Shown: positions 26,040-38,800 of the stretch, one piece after another
How positions within the stretch are numbered: position 1 is the stretch's first letter
How the letters are laid out: the number at the start of each line of letters is the position of its first letter
Notes under the pieces: generated by a model
What the model was told of the DNA's origin: nothing
The model's database searches: none
Seen by the model: the letters and a program-made list of their open reading frames with translations, nothing else
Origin: Epiperipatus broadwayi
Taxonomy: Eukaryota > Onychophora > Udeonychophora > Euonychophora > Peripatidae
Direction of reading: 5' to 3'
Length of the DNA: 64,000 nt
Assembly: GCA_028023455.1 (NCBI GenBank)
Contig: JAQFVV010013338.1
Coordinates: 1-64,000, forward strand
Position numbers and translations under genes: made by a program

Positions 26040-27059
26040 TAATTACTGAATCTATAATACTGTATACATATAAATGTTGAATGTCTTTAGAAAAAATAAA
26101 CTTTATTTAAATATAATATACAGTACTTGGATTATTTAAATAAAGTTAATTTTTTTAGACATTCAACACTTATATTAGATGATAAAAACAGTACAACTAA
26201 AATACCATCATCACAAATTTTCAGGTAAACACTAAATACTAATATTAAATTAAATGTGTGTGTTCCTTAATTACATACACTCAAGTGGTTTCAAATCAGA
26301 GAAAAACATTTTTTTTAAAAAAAAAAGTATAAAAAGGAAAACAGATTGCATTTAAAATAAGTGTTAATAAATAATCTTTCTACACGAATGGGGGGGGGGG
26401 GGGCATTATTACATTACTAAAAATAAACAGTAAGAAAAATAAACCTAGCATATGTTTTAGAAAATTAAACAGATTTTTTTTCTTTTAAAATAAGTTGATT
26501 TTTTTTTTAAGTTGATTAATTTACCATAAGCATTGAGCCTTTTGTTATTCTGCAGCACAGTAATGAGTCTTTATATTCAATTGAATAATTTATTAATTAA
26601 ACATCGTTTGTTCATTTGAATAATTTCACATAAGTAATAAACATAAAAGTACAGTAATAAGTACTGTAATACAAAATTAATAAAAAAATGCACTTCAGTC
26701 TGGATTTTATTTTCATTACGATGAAAAACTTCTGCAGAAAAATATAAAAACTCTTAAATTTAAATTTAGTTTCACTTTCTCTTTCTTTTTGTTGTACTGT
26801 ACTTTTTAAACAGTGAAAATATGCATTTTTTCCTAGTGTTATAAAACTTTTCTTTGTAGATACCGTATTTAATCATCATTGCCATGAAAAAAATAAAAAA
26901 ATATTTGACCTTGGAAATCAATGTAAATATTTTATGTCGACTGGAAGTAACCATTTTTTTCGCATAGATCCCATTATAAATGCGTATTATGTATACAATA
27001 TTCGTGCTTAATGATGAGTTTTGGAGAAACAATTGCCATTGCTAAGTGGGGTAAAGGTG
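25607..27059. mobile_element. TA-target DNA transposon, non-autonomous, 1453 bp
   Basis: Imperfect terminal inverted repeats CACCTTTATCCTGCTTAGTG (left) and CACCTTTACCCCACTTAGCA (right, inverted) are flanked by TA on both sides (25605-25606 and 27060-27061). This is the signature of the Tc1/mariner/pogo superfamily. It interrupts the LINE RT, which resumes directly after. The interior carries a (TA)n tract (25949-26036), a G-run and an 86-codon frame (26772-27032, minus) with no transposase motif. Confidence 0.85.
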
Positions 27060-27061
27060 TA

Positions 27062-27560
27062 TATGGTGTCTGGAAGAATAGTGAAATGGATGGTAAAAAA
27101 TAATATAGTGAGAGAAATATAAGGACATTTTTAGAATCGATAGGCATATAGGAGATTCTTTATTTATAGTCACACAACTGACAAATAGAAGTAGAAATAT
27201 TGGTAAGCAGTTCTATACAGCATTTATAGTGTAATGCTAATGAGATGTATGTTAAAAAATTCACATATATATGCATTACATATTTCATAATTTAAAAATA
27301 TATTAAATTTATTAAGACAGGAAGAATAGTTAGAGAAATTGTTAAGTAGATTTTAAAATGTAATAAAATAAAAAGATTGCATTATATTTTCTTTTGAAAG
27401 AGAATAAAGCTTTTTTATTGAGAATGGGGTGGAAAAAATTAGAAATAAAATCTCAACCAAGCAAATATCCTTTTTATAAATAAAAAAATAAATAAAAAGA
27501 ATAAATATCTAAAAATAAATCTTAGTGAAAAACCTAGAATAAAAACAGGCTTAAATAATT
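27062..27560 (+). pseudogene. CR1-like LINE RT, continuation after the transposon
   Basis: Reading on from the insertion gives 'RIVKWMVKNNIVREI', then 'NR-HIGDSLFIVTQLTNRSRNIGKQFYTAFIV' with frame changes. This is the RT stretch around motif A of LINEs (W......GFR..R...D..F......G...Y.AF.D). Beyond about 27240 similarity fades. This shows the two halves were one RT domain. Confidence 0.65.
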
Positions 27561-27639
27561 AGTGGAATTAAGCTTTGAACTGCCACTAAGTTTAATAGCC
27601 CAAAAGTATAAACGAAAGGTGTGAATTAAAGATTAACAA

Positions 27640-27850
27640 CATTTGGAAGAAACTATTGGAGGACAAAATAAAAGTTAAAACTTTTCATCCAATAGGATTT
27701 AAATATGAGGAGAAACAAAAAGATAAAAACGATTTTAAATCTCACATGCATTCATATGATTTAAGAAAAAGAACACCTTGAAAAAGGTACTTGTTATTGT
27801 ACCGAAACATCAGCGATTTAGCAAGTTTACAACATGGAATATCCCAAAAA
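27640..27850 (+). mobile_element. Probable PLE 3'-end remnant (third family)
   Basis: A short frame ('IWKKLLEDKIKVKTF...SYDLRKRTP' then stop) ends at a hairpin: GGTAC, an 8-nt loop, GTACC, then CGAAAC-like 'CGAAACATC' (about 27785-27815). A 'CTTGA..A' hairpin 'GAAAC' end followed by 'aacatggaatatccc' resembles the 3' terminus of many PLEs. It directly precedes the PLE-1 cluster. The family assignment is uncertain. Confidence 0.4.
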
Positions 27851-27865
27851 TAATAATATGAAATC

Positions 27866-29728
27866 ATATATATATATAAACATTACAAGCATAAAGCTAA
27901 ACTAGTCAATATAAAATCAAAACTACCCCAAATCTAAAATTAAACCAGACCAGAATAAAAATAATATTAAAACACAACCTAAGGTTTCACTGCTACAAGC
28001 AGACTTCTCAAGTGTAAAGAAATAATAAAAAAACACAACTTATATATACTATTAAAAACTACCCACAAATCCATTCATTTCCCATCCACCCTTAATATTA
28101 AAAGAACTCTTAAATAAGTTAATTGCTTCAGAATCATAAATTTTCAATAATAAAGACTCTTTAATTCTTCTTTTGATTTCATTTCTCTCAAAGAAGACAA
28201 CCTTAGCTTCATCAAAATCAATAGTGTGGCCTGTATCTTTTTCATGGACATACAAAGCAGAACTAAGATATCTATTTTTAACTCTACTTTTATGAACCTT
28301 TACTCTTTCATTTAAACTCAAACTAATCTCACCTATGTAAACCTTCTTACAAAATAAACAAGGAATAAAATATACCACACCAGGAATAGTCTTTCTATCA
28401 AAAACTTCCTTTGTATTATTCAATAAATTATTCAATGTAACACCCCTTTTCCAAGCAATTTTCTTATTTCCAAACAATTTACTATTTCTACACACAATTT
28501 TATAAGAAGACAATTTAAATGGCAAAGAAATAAAATCATATTTTTCTTTAACCTTTACATCCTTACAAATATTACTATTAAATAAAATACTTTTAACAAA
28601 TTTATCAGAGTATCCAACACTTAAATAATCTTTATAAAATTGATATTTCTGAAACAAAGCTACCCCCCTAGAATTATTTAATTTAATATTCCTATGACAA
28701 TAATTCCTTAAAGCAGCTACTTTATGAGATACAGACTGATAGCTATCAGGTTTAATTATAGATCTTAATTCTTTACTTTTAACTAAATGACTGCACAATA
28801 AACAATTAGTTTCTATATTTCTAATCACCAAAAGATCTAAAAATTTTAACTTACCAAAATCTAACCCCCCTCCTTCTAACACAAATTTTATAGAAGGATC
28901 AAAACAATTAAACTCATTTACAAATTCCTTCAATTTACCATTCTCAACAACAAATAAACAATCATCAACATATCTGACAAATAATTTTACATATAAACAA
29001 TTCTTTTTAATAATAATTTCCTCTTCCATAAAACTAATATAAACTGAACATACTAAAGGAGAAATAATATAACCTATTATCAAACCTTCCTTAATCTTAT
29101 ACAAATTACCTTTATAAGTAAAATACATAGAATCTTCCAATAACAAAAGCAAATCTTTAATTACCTTAATTTTATTTTTTGATAAAGAACTTTTCTTAAT
29201 CAATACAGACAAAAGAACATCAATACTGCTTAACCTATTAACAGACTGATACATATTTTCAATATCTAAACTTCCAAATACCCAACTACTTTCCATTTTA
29301 AAATTATTAATCTTATCAAAAGCCTCAAAAGAAGAAGAAACTGTGTACTGACCAAAATCAACAAATTGTTTTAAAAAATTATTCAAGAATCTAGAAATAC
29401 CTTGTACAACACTACCTGTAAAATCAAAAATAAATCTTAAAGGAAAACCATCTTTATGAGTTTTAATATTCACAAACATCTTAGCTGATGTAAAATCATT
29501 AGGATAGCATTTTAAATAATCTACTCTATTAAAAATTTTTAAATTAACCATTTTCTTCATAATATCTATCAATTTTCTTTTAATCAAATTACCTGGATTT
29601 TTATCTAACAACATATATTTACCATTATTTAATTCTCAATCCATTTTCTCTTTGAAATCATCTCCTTTCATAATAACAAACCTACCAGCTTTGTCTTCAC
29701 GAGAAATGATTACATCATTAGCAACTTC
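27866..29728 (-). mobile_element. PLE-1 copy A (5'-truncated, minus)
   Basis: It begins at its 3' tail beside (TA)n at about 27865 and ends mid-RT at 29728. There it meets copy B head-to-head with no spacer. Its 3' UTR carries the same hairpin-GAAAC motif as the other copies. Confidence 0.93.
28052..29727 (-). pseudogene. PLE-1 RT + GIY-YIG endonuclease, copy A, 5'-truncated
   Basis: An open frame of 520 codons (28052-29614) carries PLE reverse transcriptase: KTHKDG (before motif A), LDIENMYQS (motif A), the motif-B region IGYIISPLVC, RYVDD (motif C) and KLKFLDLLV. A GIY-YIG nuclease with GVVYF, a CLFC linker and VYIG follows. The first ATG is not the natural start. Coding similarity continues upstream through an in-frame TGA (29634-29636, Arg codon in copy C) to 29727, where the copy is cut. 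The product would reverse-transcribe element RNA and nick DNA. The missing N-terminus makes this copy defective. Confidence 0.93.
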
Positions 29729-29729
29729 T

Positions 29730-30203
29730 TTGCCATTTAAATTGTCTTCTTATAAAATTGTGTGTAGAAATAGTAAATTGTTTGGAAATAAGAAAATTGC
29801 TTGGAAAAGGGGTGTTACATTGAATAATTTATTGAATAATACAAAGGAAGTTTTTGATAGAAAGACTATTCCTGGTGTGGTATATTTTATTCCTTGTTTA
29901 TTTTGTAAGAAGGTTTACATAGGTCAGAGTAGTTTGAGTTTAAATGAAAGAGTAAAGGTTCATAAAAGTAGAGTTAAAAATAGATATCTTAGTTCTGCTT
30001 TGTATGTCCATGAAAAAGATACAGGCCACACTATTGATTTTGATGAAGCTAAGGTTGTCTTCTTTGAGAGAAATGAAATCAAAAGAAGAATTAAAGAGTC
30101 TTTATTATTGAAAATTTATGATTCTGAAGCAATTAACTTATTTAAGAGTTCTTTTAATATTAAGGGTGGATGGGAAGTGAATGGATTTGTGGGTAGTTTT
30201 TAA
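29730..30203 (+). pseudogene. PLE-1 GIY-YIG endonuclease domain, copy B, N-truncated
   Basis: The frame from 'LPFKLSSYK' carries the complete GIY-YIG domain: GVVYF, CLFCKKVYIGQ, a conserved R in LNERVKVHKSR, then HEKDTGHTIDFDEA and the common C-terminus ending GFVGSF. An ATG-initiated frame from 29652 exists only because antisense copy A sequence is fused upstream, so that start is an artefact of the junction. No RT is present. Confidence 0.9.
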
Positions 30204-30242
30204 TAGTATATATAAGTTGTGTTTTTTTATTATTTCTTTACA

Positions 30243-30271
30243 CTTGAGAAGTCTGCTTGTAGCAGTGAAAC
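30243..30271 (+). ncRNA. Hammerhead-like hairpin in PLE-1 3' UTR/pLTR (copy B)
   Basis: CTTGAGAAGT, then a CTGC/GCAG stem with TTGTA loop, then T-GAAAC resembles hammerhead stem II flanked by degenerate catalytic cores (canonical CUGAUGA...GAAAC). PLE pLTRs are known to carry hammerhead ribozymes. Here the 5' core is not canonical, so activity is doubtful. The same motif is at 33136-33164 and, inverted, in copies A, D and F. Confidence 0.35.
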
Positions 30272-30431
30272 CTTAGGTTGTGTTTTAATATTATTTTTAT
30301 TCTGGTCTGGTTTAATTTTAGATTTGGGGTAGTTTTGATTTTATATTGACTAGTTTAGCTTTATGCTTGTAATGTTTACATTTTAATGAGTTTTTTGAGT
30401 TTAAGAGTAGTTTTGCTGATGTAGTGTAAAG

Positions 30432-30465
<34 letters not shown>

Positions 30466-30642
30466 GATATTTTATTATTGATATTTATTATAGACATTTT
30501 ATTATTGATATATTTAATTTTGTTTCTTGTTTTTTAATTATTGATATATTGGAATGTCATTTATGTATATTATGTTTGTTGTGTGAGTTTGGGTTGAAAG
30601 AGTATATTTGTGTTTATTTAGTTATATTATATATATAGAAGT

Positions 30643-33095
30643 GTGTGTAGGTTTTATTGGGTTTTAATTTATAGAGTATTGGTAATTTGGGTATTTAGTA
30701 TGGGTTTGTGGAGCTTAATTTTTAATAATTTTCCATTTAATGATATTAGAAGGATTAAAAATTTGTCTAAATTGAGTGATAAGATAGAATCTTTACGATG
30801 GCAGATTTATTTTCTTAAAAAATGTAGGGAATTTAGTGTTTTTCCTAGGTGTTGTGTTATTAATTTTAGTAAAAATAAAAAGTTGATTCAAAATAAAAAT
30901 TTAGTTTTTAAGTTACAAACATATATATTGAATAGTTTTTTAAAAGATAATTTTGTAAGGTTTTATAAATTTATTTATCTATATAAAAGGAATAGATTTT
31001 ATTTAGAAAGGAGGCAAGATTTTAATTATTCAATTTTGAATTTTTTTATGAGACAGTTTAGACAGAATAGGTCAAATTTATATTGTAAAAAATATGAAAG
31101 AAAATTAAAGTGGTTGTTTGGGAAAGTTAATAAAGTTTATTGTAGTGATAAAGGTTATGAGAATAATGTTTCTGAGGATAGAGTTGTTAATCTTACGGAT
31201 TTGAAGTTAAATGATAGAGAATTAGATATTCTTGGTAAAGGCCCAAATTTTGTTCCATTTCATTCAAAAAATATAGTTTTTGATACAATTTCGTCTATTG
31301 AATCTAGTAATTTGAGTGATGAGCAGAAAGTTGGTATTCAATCGATTTTGAATAAAAGTTTAAAAAGGAAAGAAAAATTTGTTATTAATCCTGCTGAGAT
31401 TAAACATCTTAAAAATAGGTTAATTGCTAATGATGTAATCATTTCTCGTGAAGACAAAGCTGGTAGGTTTGTTATTATGAAAGGAGATGATTTCAAAGAG
31501 AAAATGGATAGAGAATTAAATAATGGTAAATATATGTTGTTAGATAAAAATCCAGGTAATTTGATTAAAAGAAAATTGATAGAGATTATGAAGAAAATGG
31601 TTAATTTAAAAATTTTTAATAGAGTAGATTATTTAAAATGCTATCCTAATGATTTTACATCAGCTAAGATGTTTGTGAATATTAAAACTCATAAAGATGG
31701 TTTTCCTTTAAGATTTATTTTTGATTTTACAGGTAGTGTTGTAGAAGGTATTTCTAGATTCTTGAATAATTTTTTAAAACAATTTGTTGATTTTGGTCAG
31801 TACACAGTTTCTTCTTCTTTTGAGGCTTTTGATAAGATTAATAATTTTAAAATGGAAAGTAGTTGGGTATTTGGAAGTTTAGATATTGAAAATATGTATC
31901 AGTCTGTTAATAGGTTAAGCAGTATTGATGTTCTTTTGTCTGTATTGATTAAGAAAAGTTCTTTATCAAAAAATAAAATTAAGGTAATTAAAGATTTGCT
32001 TTTGTTATTGGAAGATTCTATGTATTTTACTTATAAAGGTAATTTTTATAAGATTAAGGAAGGGTGGATAATAGGTTATATTATTTCTCCTTTAGTATGT
32101 TCAGTTTATATTAGTTTTATGGAAGAGGAAATTATTATTAAAAAGAATTGTTTATATGTAAAATTATTTGTCAGATATGTTGATGATTGTTTATTTGTTG
32201 TTGAGAATGGTAAATTGAAGGAATTTGTAAATGAGTTTAATTGTTTTGATCCTTCTATAAAATTTGTGTTAGAAGGAGGGGGTTAGATTTTGGTAAGTTA
32301 AAATTTTTAGATCTTTTGGTGATTAGAAATATAGAAACTAATTGTTTATTGTGCAGTCATTTAGTTAAAAGTAAAGAATTAAGATCTATAATTAAACCTG
32401 ATAGCTATCAGTCTGTATCTCATAAAGTAGCTGCTTTAAGGAATTATTGTCATAGGAATATTAAATTAAATAATTCTAGTGGGGTAGCTTTGTTTCAGAA
32501 ATATCAATTTTATAAAGATTATTTAAGTGTTGGATACTCTGATAAATTTGTTAAAAGTATTTTATTTAATAGTAATATTTGTAAGGATGTAAAGGTTAAA
32601 GAAAAATATGATTTTATTTCTTTGCCATTTAAATTGTCTTCTTATAAAATTGTGTGTAGAAATAGTAAATTGTTTGGAAATAAGAAAATTGCTTGGAAAA
32701 GGGGTGTTACATTGAATAATTTATTGAATAATACAAAGGAAGTTTTTGATAGAAAGACTATTCCTGGTGTGGTATATTTTATTCCTTGTTTATTTTGTAA
32801 GAAGGTTTACATAGGTCAGAGTAGTTTGAGTTTAAATGAAAGAGTAAAGGTTCATAAAAGTAGAGTTAAAAATAGATATCTTAGTTCTGCTTTGTATGTC
32901 CATGAAAAAGATACAGGCCACACTATTGATTTTGATGAAGCTAAGGTTGTCTTCTTTGAGAGAAATGAAATCAAAAGAAGAATTAAAGAGTCTTTATTAT
33001 TGAAAATTTATGATTCTGAAGCAATTAACTTATTTAAGAGTTCTTTTAATATTAAGGGTGGATGGGAAGTGAATGGATTTGTGGGTAGTTTTTAA
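30643..33095 (+). pseudogene. PLE-1 RT + GIY-YIG polyprotein, copy C, single frameshift
   Basis: About 817 codons in two overlapping frames. Frame one (30643-32286, 547 codons) has a basic N-terminal region, the DKAGRFVIMKGDDF block (about residue 270), KTHKDGFPLRF (about 347), LDIENMYQS motif A (about 412), IGYIISP (about 477) and RYVDD motif C (about 511). Frame two resumes after 32283 with LDLLVIRN and the GIY-YIG domain (GVVYF at about 32766, YIGQ at about 32809). The break is five Gs where copies A and D have six. A homopolymer error or a very recent deletion would both explain it. The start codon is uncertain because the frame is open upstream without clear context. Confidence 0.92.
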
Positions 33096-33135
33096 TAGTA
33101 TATATAAGTTGTGTTTTTTTTATTATTTCTTTACA

Positions 33136-33164
33136 CTTGAGAAGTCTGCTTGTAGCAGTGAAAC
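33136..33164 (+). ncRNA. Hammerhead-like hairpin in PLE-1 3' UTR (copy C)
   Basis: Identical to the 30243-30271 motif: a CTGC/GCAG stem between degenerate CTTGAGA and GAAAC cores, about 40 nt after the stop codon. Confidence 0.35.
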
Positions 33165-33231
33165 CTTAGGTTGTGTTTTAATATTATTTTTATTCTGGTC
33201 TGGTTTAATTTTAGATTTGGGGTAGTTTTGA

Positions 33232-33254
33232 TGATATATATATATATATATATA
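33232..33254. repeat. (TA)n hinge between tail-to-tail PLE-1 copies C and D
   Basis: A short TA run is the centre of a kilobase-scale inverted repeat. Both sides read outward through the same PLE-1 3' UTR. Confidence 0.95.
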
Positions 33255-35870
33255 AACATTACAAGCATAAAGCTAAACTAGTCAATATAAAAACAAAACT
33301 ACCCCAAATCTAAAATAAAACCAGACCAACATAAAAATAATACTAAACACAACCTAAGGTTTCACTGCTACAAGCAGACTTCTCAAGTGTAAAGAACTAC
33401 AAAAGAAACTACACAATATATATACTATTAAAAACTACCCACAAATCCATTCACTTCCCATCCACCCTTAATATTAAAAGAACTCTTAAATAAGTTAATT
33501 GCTTCAGAATAATAAATTTTCAATAATAAAGTCTCTTTAATTCTTCTTTTGATTTTATTTCTCTCAAAGAAGACAACTTTAGCTTCATCAAAGTCAATAG
33601 TGTGGCCTGTATCTTTTTCATGGACATACAAAGCAGAACTAAGATATCTATTTTTAACTCTACTTTTATGAACCTTTATTCTTTCATTTAAACTCAAACC
33701 CTCTGACTTATGTAAACCTTCTTACAAATAAACAAGGAATAAAATATGCTACACCAGGAATAGTCTTTCTATCAAAAACTTCTTTTGTATTATTTAATAA
33801 GTTATTCAATGTAACACCCCTTTTCCAAGCAATTTTCTTATTTCCAAACAATTTACTATTTCTACACACAATTTTATAAGAAGACAATTTAAATGGCAAA
33901 GAAATAAAATCATATTTTTCTTTAACCTTTACATCCTTACAAATATTACTATTAAATAAAATACTTTTAACAAATTTATCAGAGTATCCAACACTCAAGT
34001 AATCTTTATAAAATTGATATTTCTGAAACAAAGCTACCCCACTAGAATTATTTAATTTAATATTCCTATGACAATAATTCCTTAAAGCAGCTACTTTATG
34101 AGATACAGACTGATAGCTATCAGGTTTAATTATAGATGTTAATTCTTTACTTTTAACTAAATGACTGCACAATAAACAATTAGTTTTTATATTTCTAATC
34201 ACCAAGAGAACTAAAAATTTTAACTTACCAAAATCTAACCCCCCTTCTTCTAACACAAATTCTATAGAAGGATCAAAACAATTAAACTCATTTACAAATT
34301 CCTTCAATTTATCATTCTCAACTACAAATAAACAATCATCAACATATCTTACAAATAATTTTACATATAAACAATTATTTTTAATAATAATTTCCTCTTC
34401 CATAAACTAATATAAACTGAACATACTAAAGGAGAAATAATATAACCTATTATCCACCATTCCTTAATCTTATAAAAATTACCTTTATAAGTAAAATACA
34501 TAGAATCTTCCAATAACAAAAGCAAATCTTTAATTACCTTAATTTTATTTTTTGATAAAGAACTTTTCTTAATGAATACAGTCAAAAGAACATCAATACT
34601 GCTTCACCTATTAACATACTGATACATATTTTCAATATCTAAACTTCCAAATACCCAATTACTTTCCATTTTAAAATTATTAATCTTATCAAAAGCCTCA
34701 AAAGAAGAAGAAACTGTGTACTGACCAAAATCAACAAATTGTTTTAAAAAATTATTCAAGAATCTAGAAATACCCTCTACAACACTACCTGTAAAATCAA
34801 AAATAAATCTTAAATGAAAATCATCTTTATGAGTTTTAATATTCACAAACATCTTAGCTGATGTAAAATCATTAGGATAGCATTTGTGATAATCAACTCT
34901 ATTAAAAAAATTTAAATTAACCATTTTCTTCATAATATCTATCAATTTTCTTTTAATCAAATTACCTGGATCTTTATCTAACAACATATATTTACCATTA
35001 TTTAATTTTCTATCCATTTTCTTTTTGAATTCATCTCCTTTCATAATAATAAACCTACCAGCTTTGTCTTCATGAGAAATGATTACATCATTAGCAATTA
35101 ACCTATTTTTAATATGTTTAATCTCAGCAGGATTAATAACAAATTTGTCTTTCCTTTTTAAACTTTTATTCAAAATCGATCACCCAAATTACTAGATTCA
35201 GTAGACGAAATTGTATCAAACACTATATTTTTTGAATGAAATGGAACAAAATTAGGGCCTTTACCAAGAATATCTAATTCTCTATCATTTAACTTCAAAT
35301 CCGAAAGATTAATAACTCTATCATCAGAAACCTTATTCTCATACCCTTTATCACTACAATAAACTTTATTAACTTTCCCAAATAATCACTTTAATTTTCT
35401 TTCATATTTTTGACAATAGAAATTTGACCTATTCTGTCTAAATTGTCTTATAAAAAATTCAAAATTGAATAATTAAAATCTTGCCTCCTTTCTAAATAAT
35501 ATCTATTCCTTTTATATAGATAAATAAATTTATAAAACCTTACTAAAGTATCTTTTAAAAAAGCTATTCAATATATATGTTTGTAACTTAAAAACTAAAT
35601 TTTTATTTTGAAGCAACTTTTTATTTCTACTAAAATTAATAACACAGCACCTAGGAAAAACACTAAATTGCCTACATTTTTTAAGAAAATAAATCTGCCA
35701 TCGTAAAGACTATCCTATTACTCAATTTAGACAAATTTTTAATCCTTCTAATATCATTAAATGGAAAATTATTAAAAACTAAACTCCACAAACCCATACT
35801 AAAAACCCAAATTACCAACACCCTTATAAATTAAAACCCAATAAAAACATACACACACTTATATATATAT
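33255..35870 (-). mobile_element. PLE-1 copy D (minus), 5' UTR split by the LTR array
   Basis: It is the mirror image of copy C. Its 3' UTR starts at the (TA)n hinge. The coding part runs to about 35835 and the 5' UTR stops at the TA run 35861-35870, where the LTR array begins. The 5' UTR resumes at about 56108. Confidence 0.92.
33428..35835 (-). pseudogene. PLE-1 RT + GIY-YIG, copy D, multiply broken
   Basis: It has the same domain order as copy C but is degraded. A one-base loss at about 33715 splits off the GIY-YIG part. Another near 34403 shifts the RT frame just before motif C. A Leu-to-stop change near 34603 follows motif A. A deletion of about 22 bp lies near 35178, and a Trp-to-stop change near 35388 sits in the N-terminal region. 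Motif C (RYVDD) and the LDIENMYQ block remain readable. It is clearly dead and older or less constrained than copies A and C. Confidence 0.9.
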
Positions 35871-38800
35871 TGTAACCTCCCTCTCTTGCTCCATAATCAT
35901 AACAACAACATGCCAAAAGTATGTTAAATATTCCGGATTTTCGTTATTTATTTATTTCCGGTCAATAACAATTAACATTAATAATAATTCCGGGTTCTTT
36001 AGCTCAGTCTATCAAACATATTATTATGATTTAAATAAAACAATTACTAGCTCAGAATTTTATAAAATCTAGTCGTGTCTATGAAATAAATCAACACAAA
36101 TATCTTTTATTATTTCCATGAGACCTGGAGCAATGACAAAGGAACAAGACGAAGTATCATATCTTAATATTTTTAAAACAAAATCTAGCTCACATAAAAT
36201 AAATTAATTAAATAAAATAGAATTAAATTGATCTAATCATATCAAATCAAATAGATAAATCAATAAGTAAATAAATAATTAAATCTCAGGTTTATAAATT
36301 GTAATTAAAACTGATTTTATATTGCCATAGTAAACTATGATAAGGGAATTTTATGTCATAATTCACTACGTAAAGAATAACTAATTAATAATAACAATGA
36401 CAATAATAGAGTAATACAATCCTCTTTTCTTTCTAGATGTATTAAATATTTTCGTGGTAATATTTATCAATCCGATAATCAAAAGTTATGTGGTAACGTT
36501 CGCATATATTTTACTTAAATACTGTGGCAATCAAGTTATGACCATATCTGTTCTAATTATACTTCTTTCATTTCATTACGTAAATAAAATAAAATAAATT
36601 ATTAAAATTTCTAATGTTTATTTATTTTGTGCAAAATCTTAAATATGTTTAATTATAAACGTGCGTTGTGATTTCATGCATTTTCATGTGTAGGAAAAAC
36701 AACAACCAAGACACAAAGCTTACTAATAAAATTTTATAACATTTTATTAACATTATAACAAGTAACAATTTGTACATTATTTACAGCGGATATCCCTATC
36801 TACTTATTACAAACTCTTTTATTTCTACCCGTTGATGTCTTAACATTATTATTATCTAATTTTTTATTTTACCCTTTTACCATTAATAATTACAAAAAAA
36901 AATATATTTCACAATATTATTATCTTCAGATACATGTTTTGAGCTTAGTTTAATACACAAAATTCTATCTATTAAAATTTTCTATTGACATTTATATCCT
37001 TATAATTTCAGGTTTATATTTCTATAAAATCTTTACTTTTATGTAAAATTATACAAAAATTACAAAATTCTAATTATATTCTTGTTAGTATGGAATCCTA
37101 CAGAATTTAATCCTTATGACAATTTGATGTTCAGTTTTATCATCGATCATATAATAATTATTAGTCAAATTATTGATCCTATTCCTAGCTTTATATAGCA
37201 ATTAACGTCATCCACACACCATGTACAAATACACATTTTTTTTTTTTATTATACATTTTAAATCATTTCGCCACACAAAACATGCAATCTCTTCTATTAA
37301 AATATCACGTACAATATTTTAAAATCTTATTATTGCTTTAAAACTTAATTCTAAAGTTTTTTTTTTTTTTTTATAAATTATATCATATGATTCTCCATCT
37401 TTTATAATACTGATACTTTCACTTTGGACTTATACAATTCTACTTTACTCTAGTAAACAACTATTCTTACATAACTAATATCTAGCTTCCTTTCTATCTT
37501 ATGTATCATTTCTATAAAATTATCTCCCTGACGATGTATTTCCATGAAATCAAGATAGCGAAGATATAGATGCATTGGATCAAAATAAACAAGATATTAT
37601 CCTTTATAAAACTTCGACAATCATGGCACAGTGAATTTATGGACGCCATAGAGGAGTGACTTTTATCTGTCTATCTGCCTCTAATATTGGAAGGATGCTA
37701 AAGCTATTTCTTCAGCTTCATCACATCAGAAAGTTTCAAAGATATGTAAAGACACTGTCCAGAATATATGTGCTCAGTTATAGGGCAAAGTTATCTATAC
37801 TGAGGTCACACAAATTATTATGATCCCCATATTTCATTCCTTATATTTTAATAAAACATCCTCTTGGTTTCCTTTGATATCAGTACTCCCAAGTCACTAT
37901 CTGACTGATTTCTTCAGATTCATCTCTACATTACATCGACAAATTCTTTGTCTATCTTGCTAATAATAATAAAATTCATTTTTAATATAACTATACAGCT
38001 ATTCTTAAGAAAATTCTTTACTATACTTCTCGTACATTTCTATCTCTATTGTTCTAAACTATTTGGATATTTTCAATATAAAATTCAAAAGAATCACATA
38101 ATTAATATGTTACTTATTATTAATTATTTTAGATTATTTATTGCATGCACATTTTTAAAAGTTTTACTACTCTCTCAAATATATGTTTGATGTTGGATAA
38201 ATGTGTACTTATAACTTTTAACATCGTTCATACCTCATTCATTAATAGATGACCTATAAAAAAAAATTACATTACATATTACCAATAATATTAAAATTAC
38301 CAACGATCTCTATCCTCTGGATCGTATTTGTAAACTTCTCCATTCCAGGACTTCTAGTAGGTATTTAACATTTTCCATACACACATTTTATTTATTATTA
38401 ATATTTCTCTCATTCCATTAGCTCATATTTTAATTATAACTATTATAAAATTTATGTTTATATGTTTCCCTAAGCTAATTCAAATTTTATACTTTAAATA
38501 CAATAAAAAAAAAATATTAAAATTATATTTACGATACATCTTTGTTGGATTCGCTTGGAAAATCGTTCCTTGCAAAGCTAAATAAAAAAAATATACTTTA
38601 TTTTCTTTAGTCACTTAATGTTCTATTTAAAATTTTAATTATGTTTATTAATTCTTCTTAGACGATGATCCTTAGTTTTCTTCATATTTTTCCCACTTAT
38701 TCTTGATATCTCCTTTATATAGTCTGCTAATTTTTTCTTCTTTTCCCCCGCGCGCTTGGTTTTCCCTCGATGCATCTTGTACTTTATTTTAGAAAATTCA

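Larger units (their letters stand above)
29729..30380 (+). mobile_element. PLE-1 copy B (upstream partial tandem unit, plus)
   Basis: It starts mid-protein, head-to-head with copy A, and runs through the C-terminal coding region and 3' tail directly into full unit C. A partial upstream unit joined to a full one is the usual tandem (pLTR) architecture of Penelope-like elements. Confidence 0.9.
30381..33231 (+). mobile_element. PLE-1 copy C, near full length (plus)
   Basis: The unit starts at about 30381, where the upstream copy's tail ends. It has a 5' UTR with an (ATT)n run at 30434-30465, one long coding region and a 3' UTR truncated at a (TA)12 hinge. It is the best-preserved copy in the window. 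Confidence 0.93.

Noticed and set aside
29652-29729. An ATG start upstream of the PLE-1 GIY-YIG domain in copy B
   Set aside because: The first 26 codons are antisense copy A sequence fused at the head-to-head junction, not a real N-terminus.
37948-38190. Small hydrophobic frames inside the LTRs (37948-38190, 39077-39340, 39806-39991 and their repeats 7.8 and 15.6 kb on)
   Set aside because: They recur only because the LTR is triplicated. They have AT-driven Phe/Ile/Leu composition and no motif.
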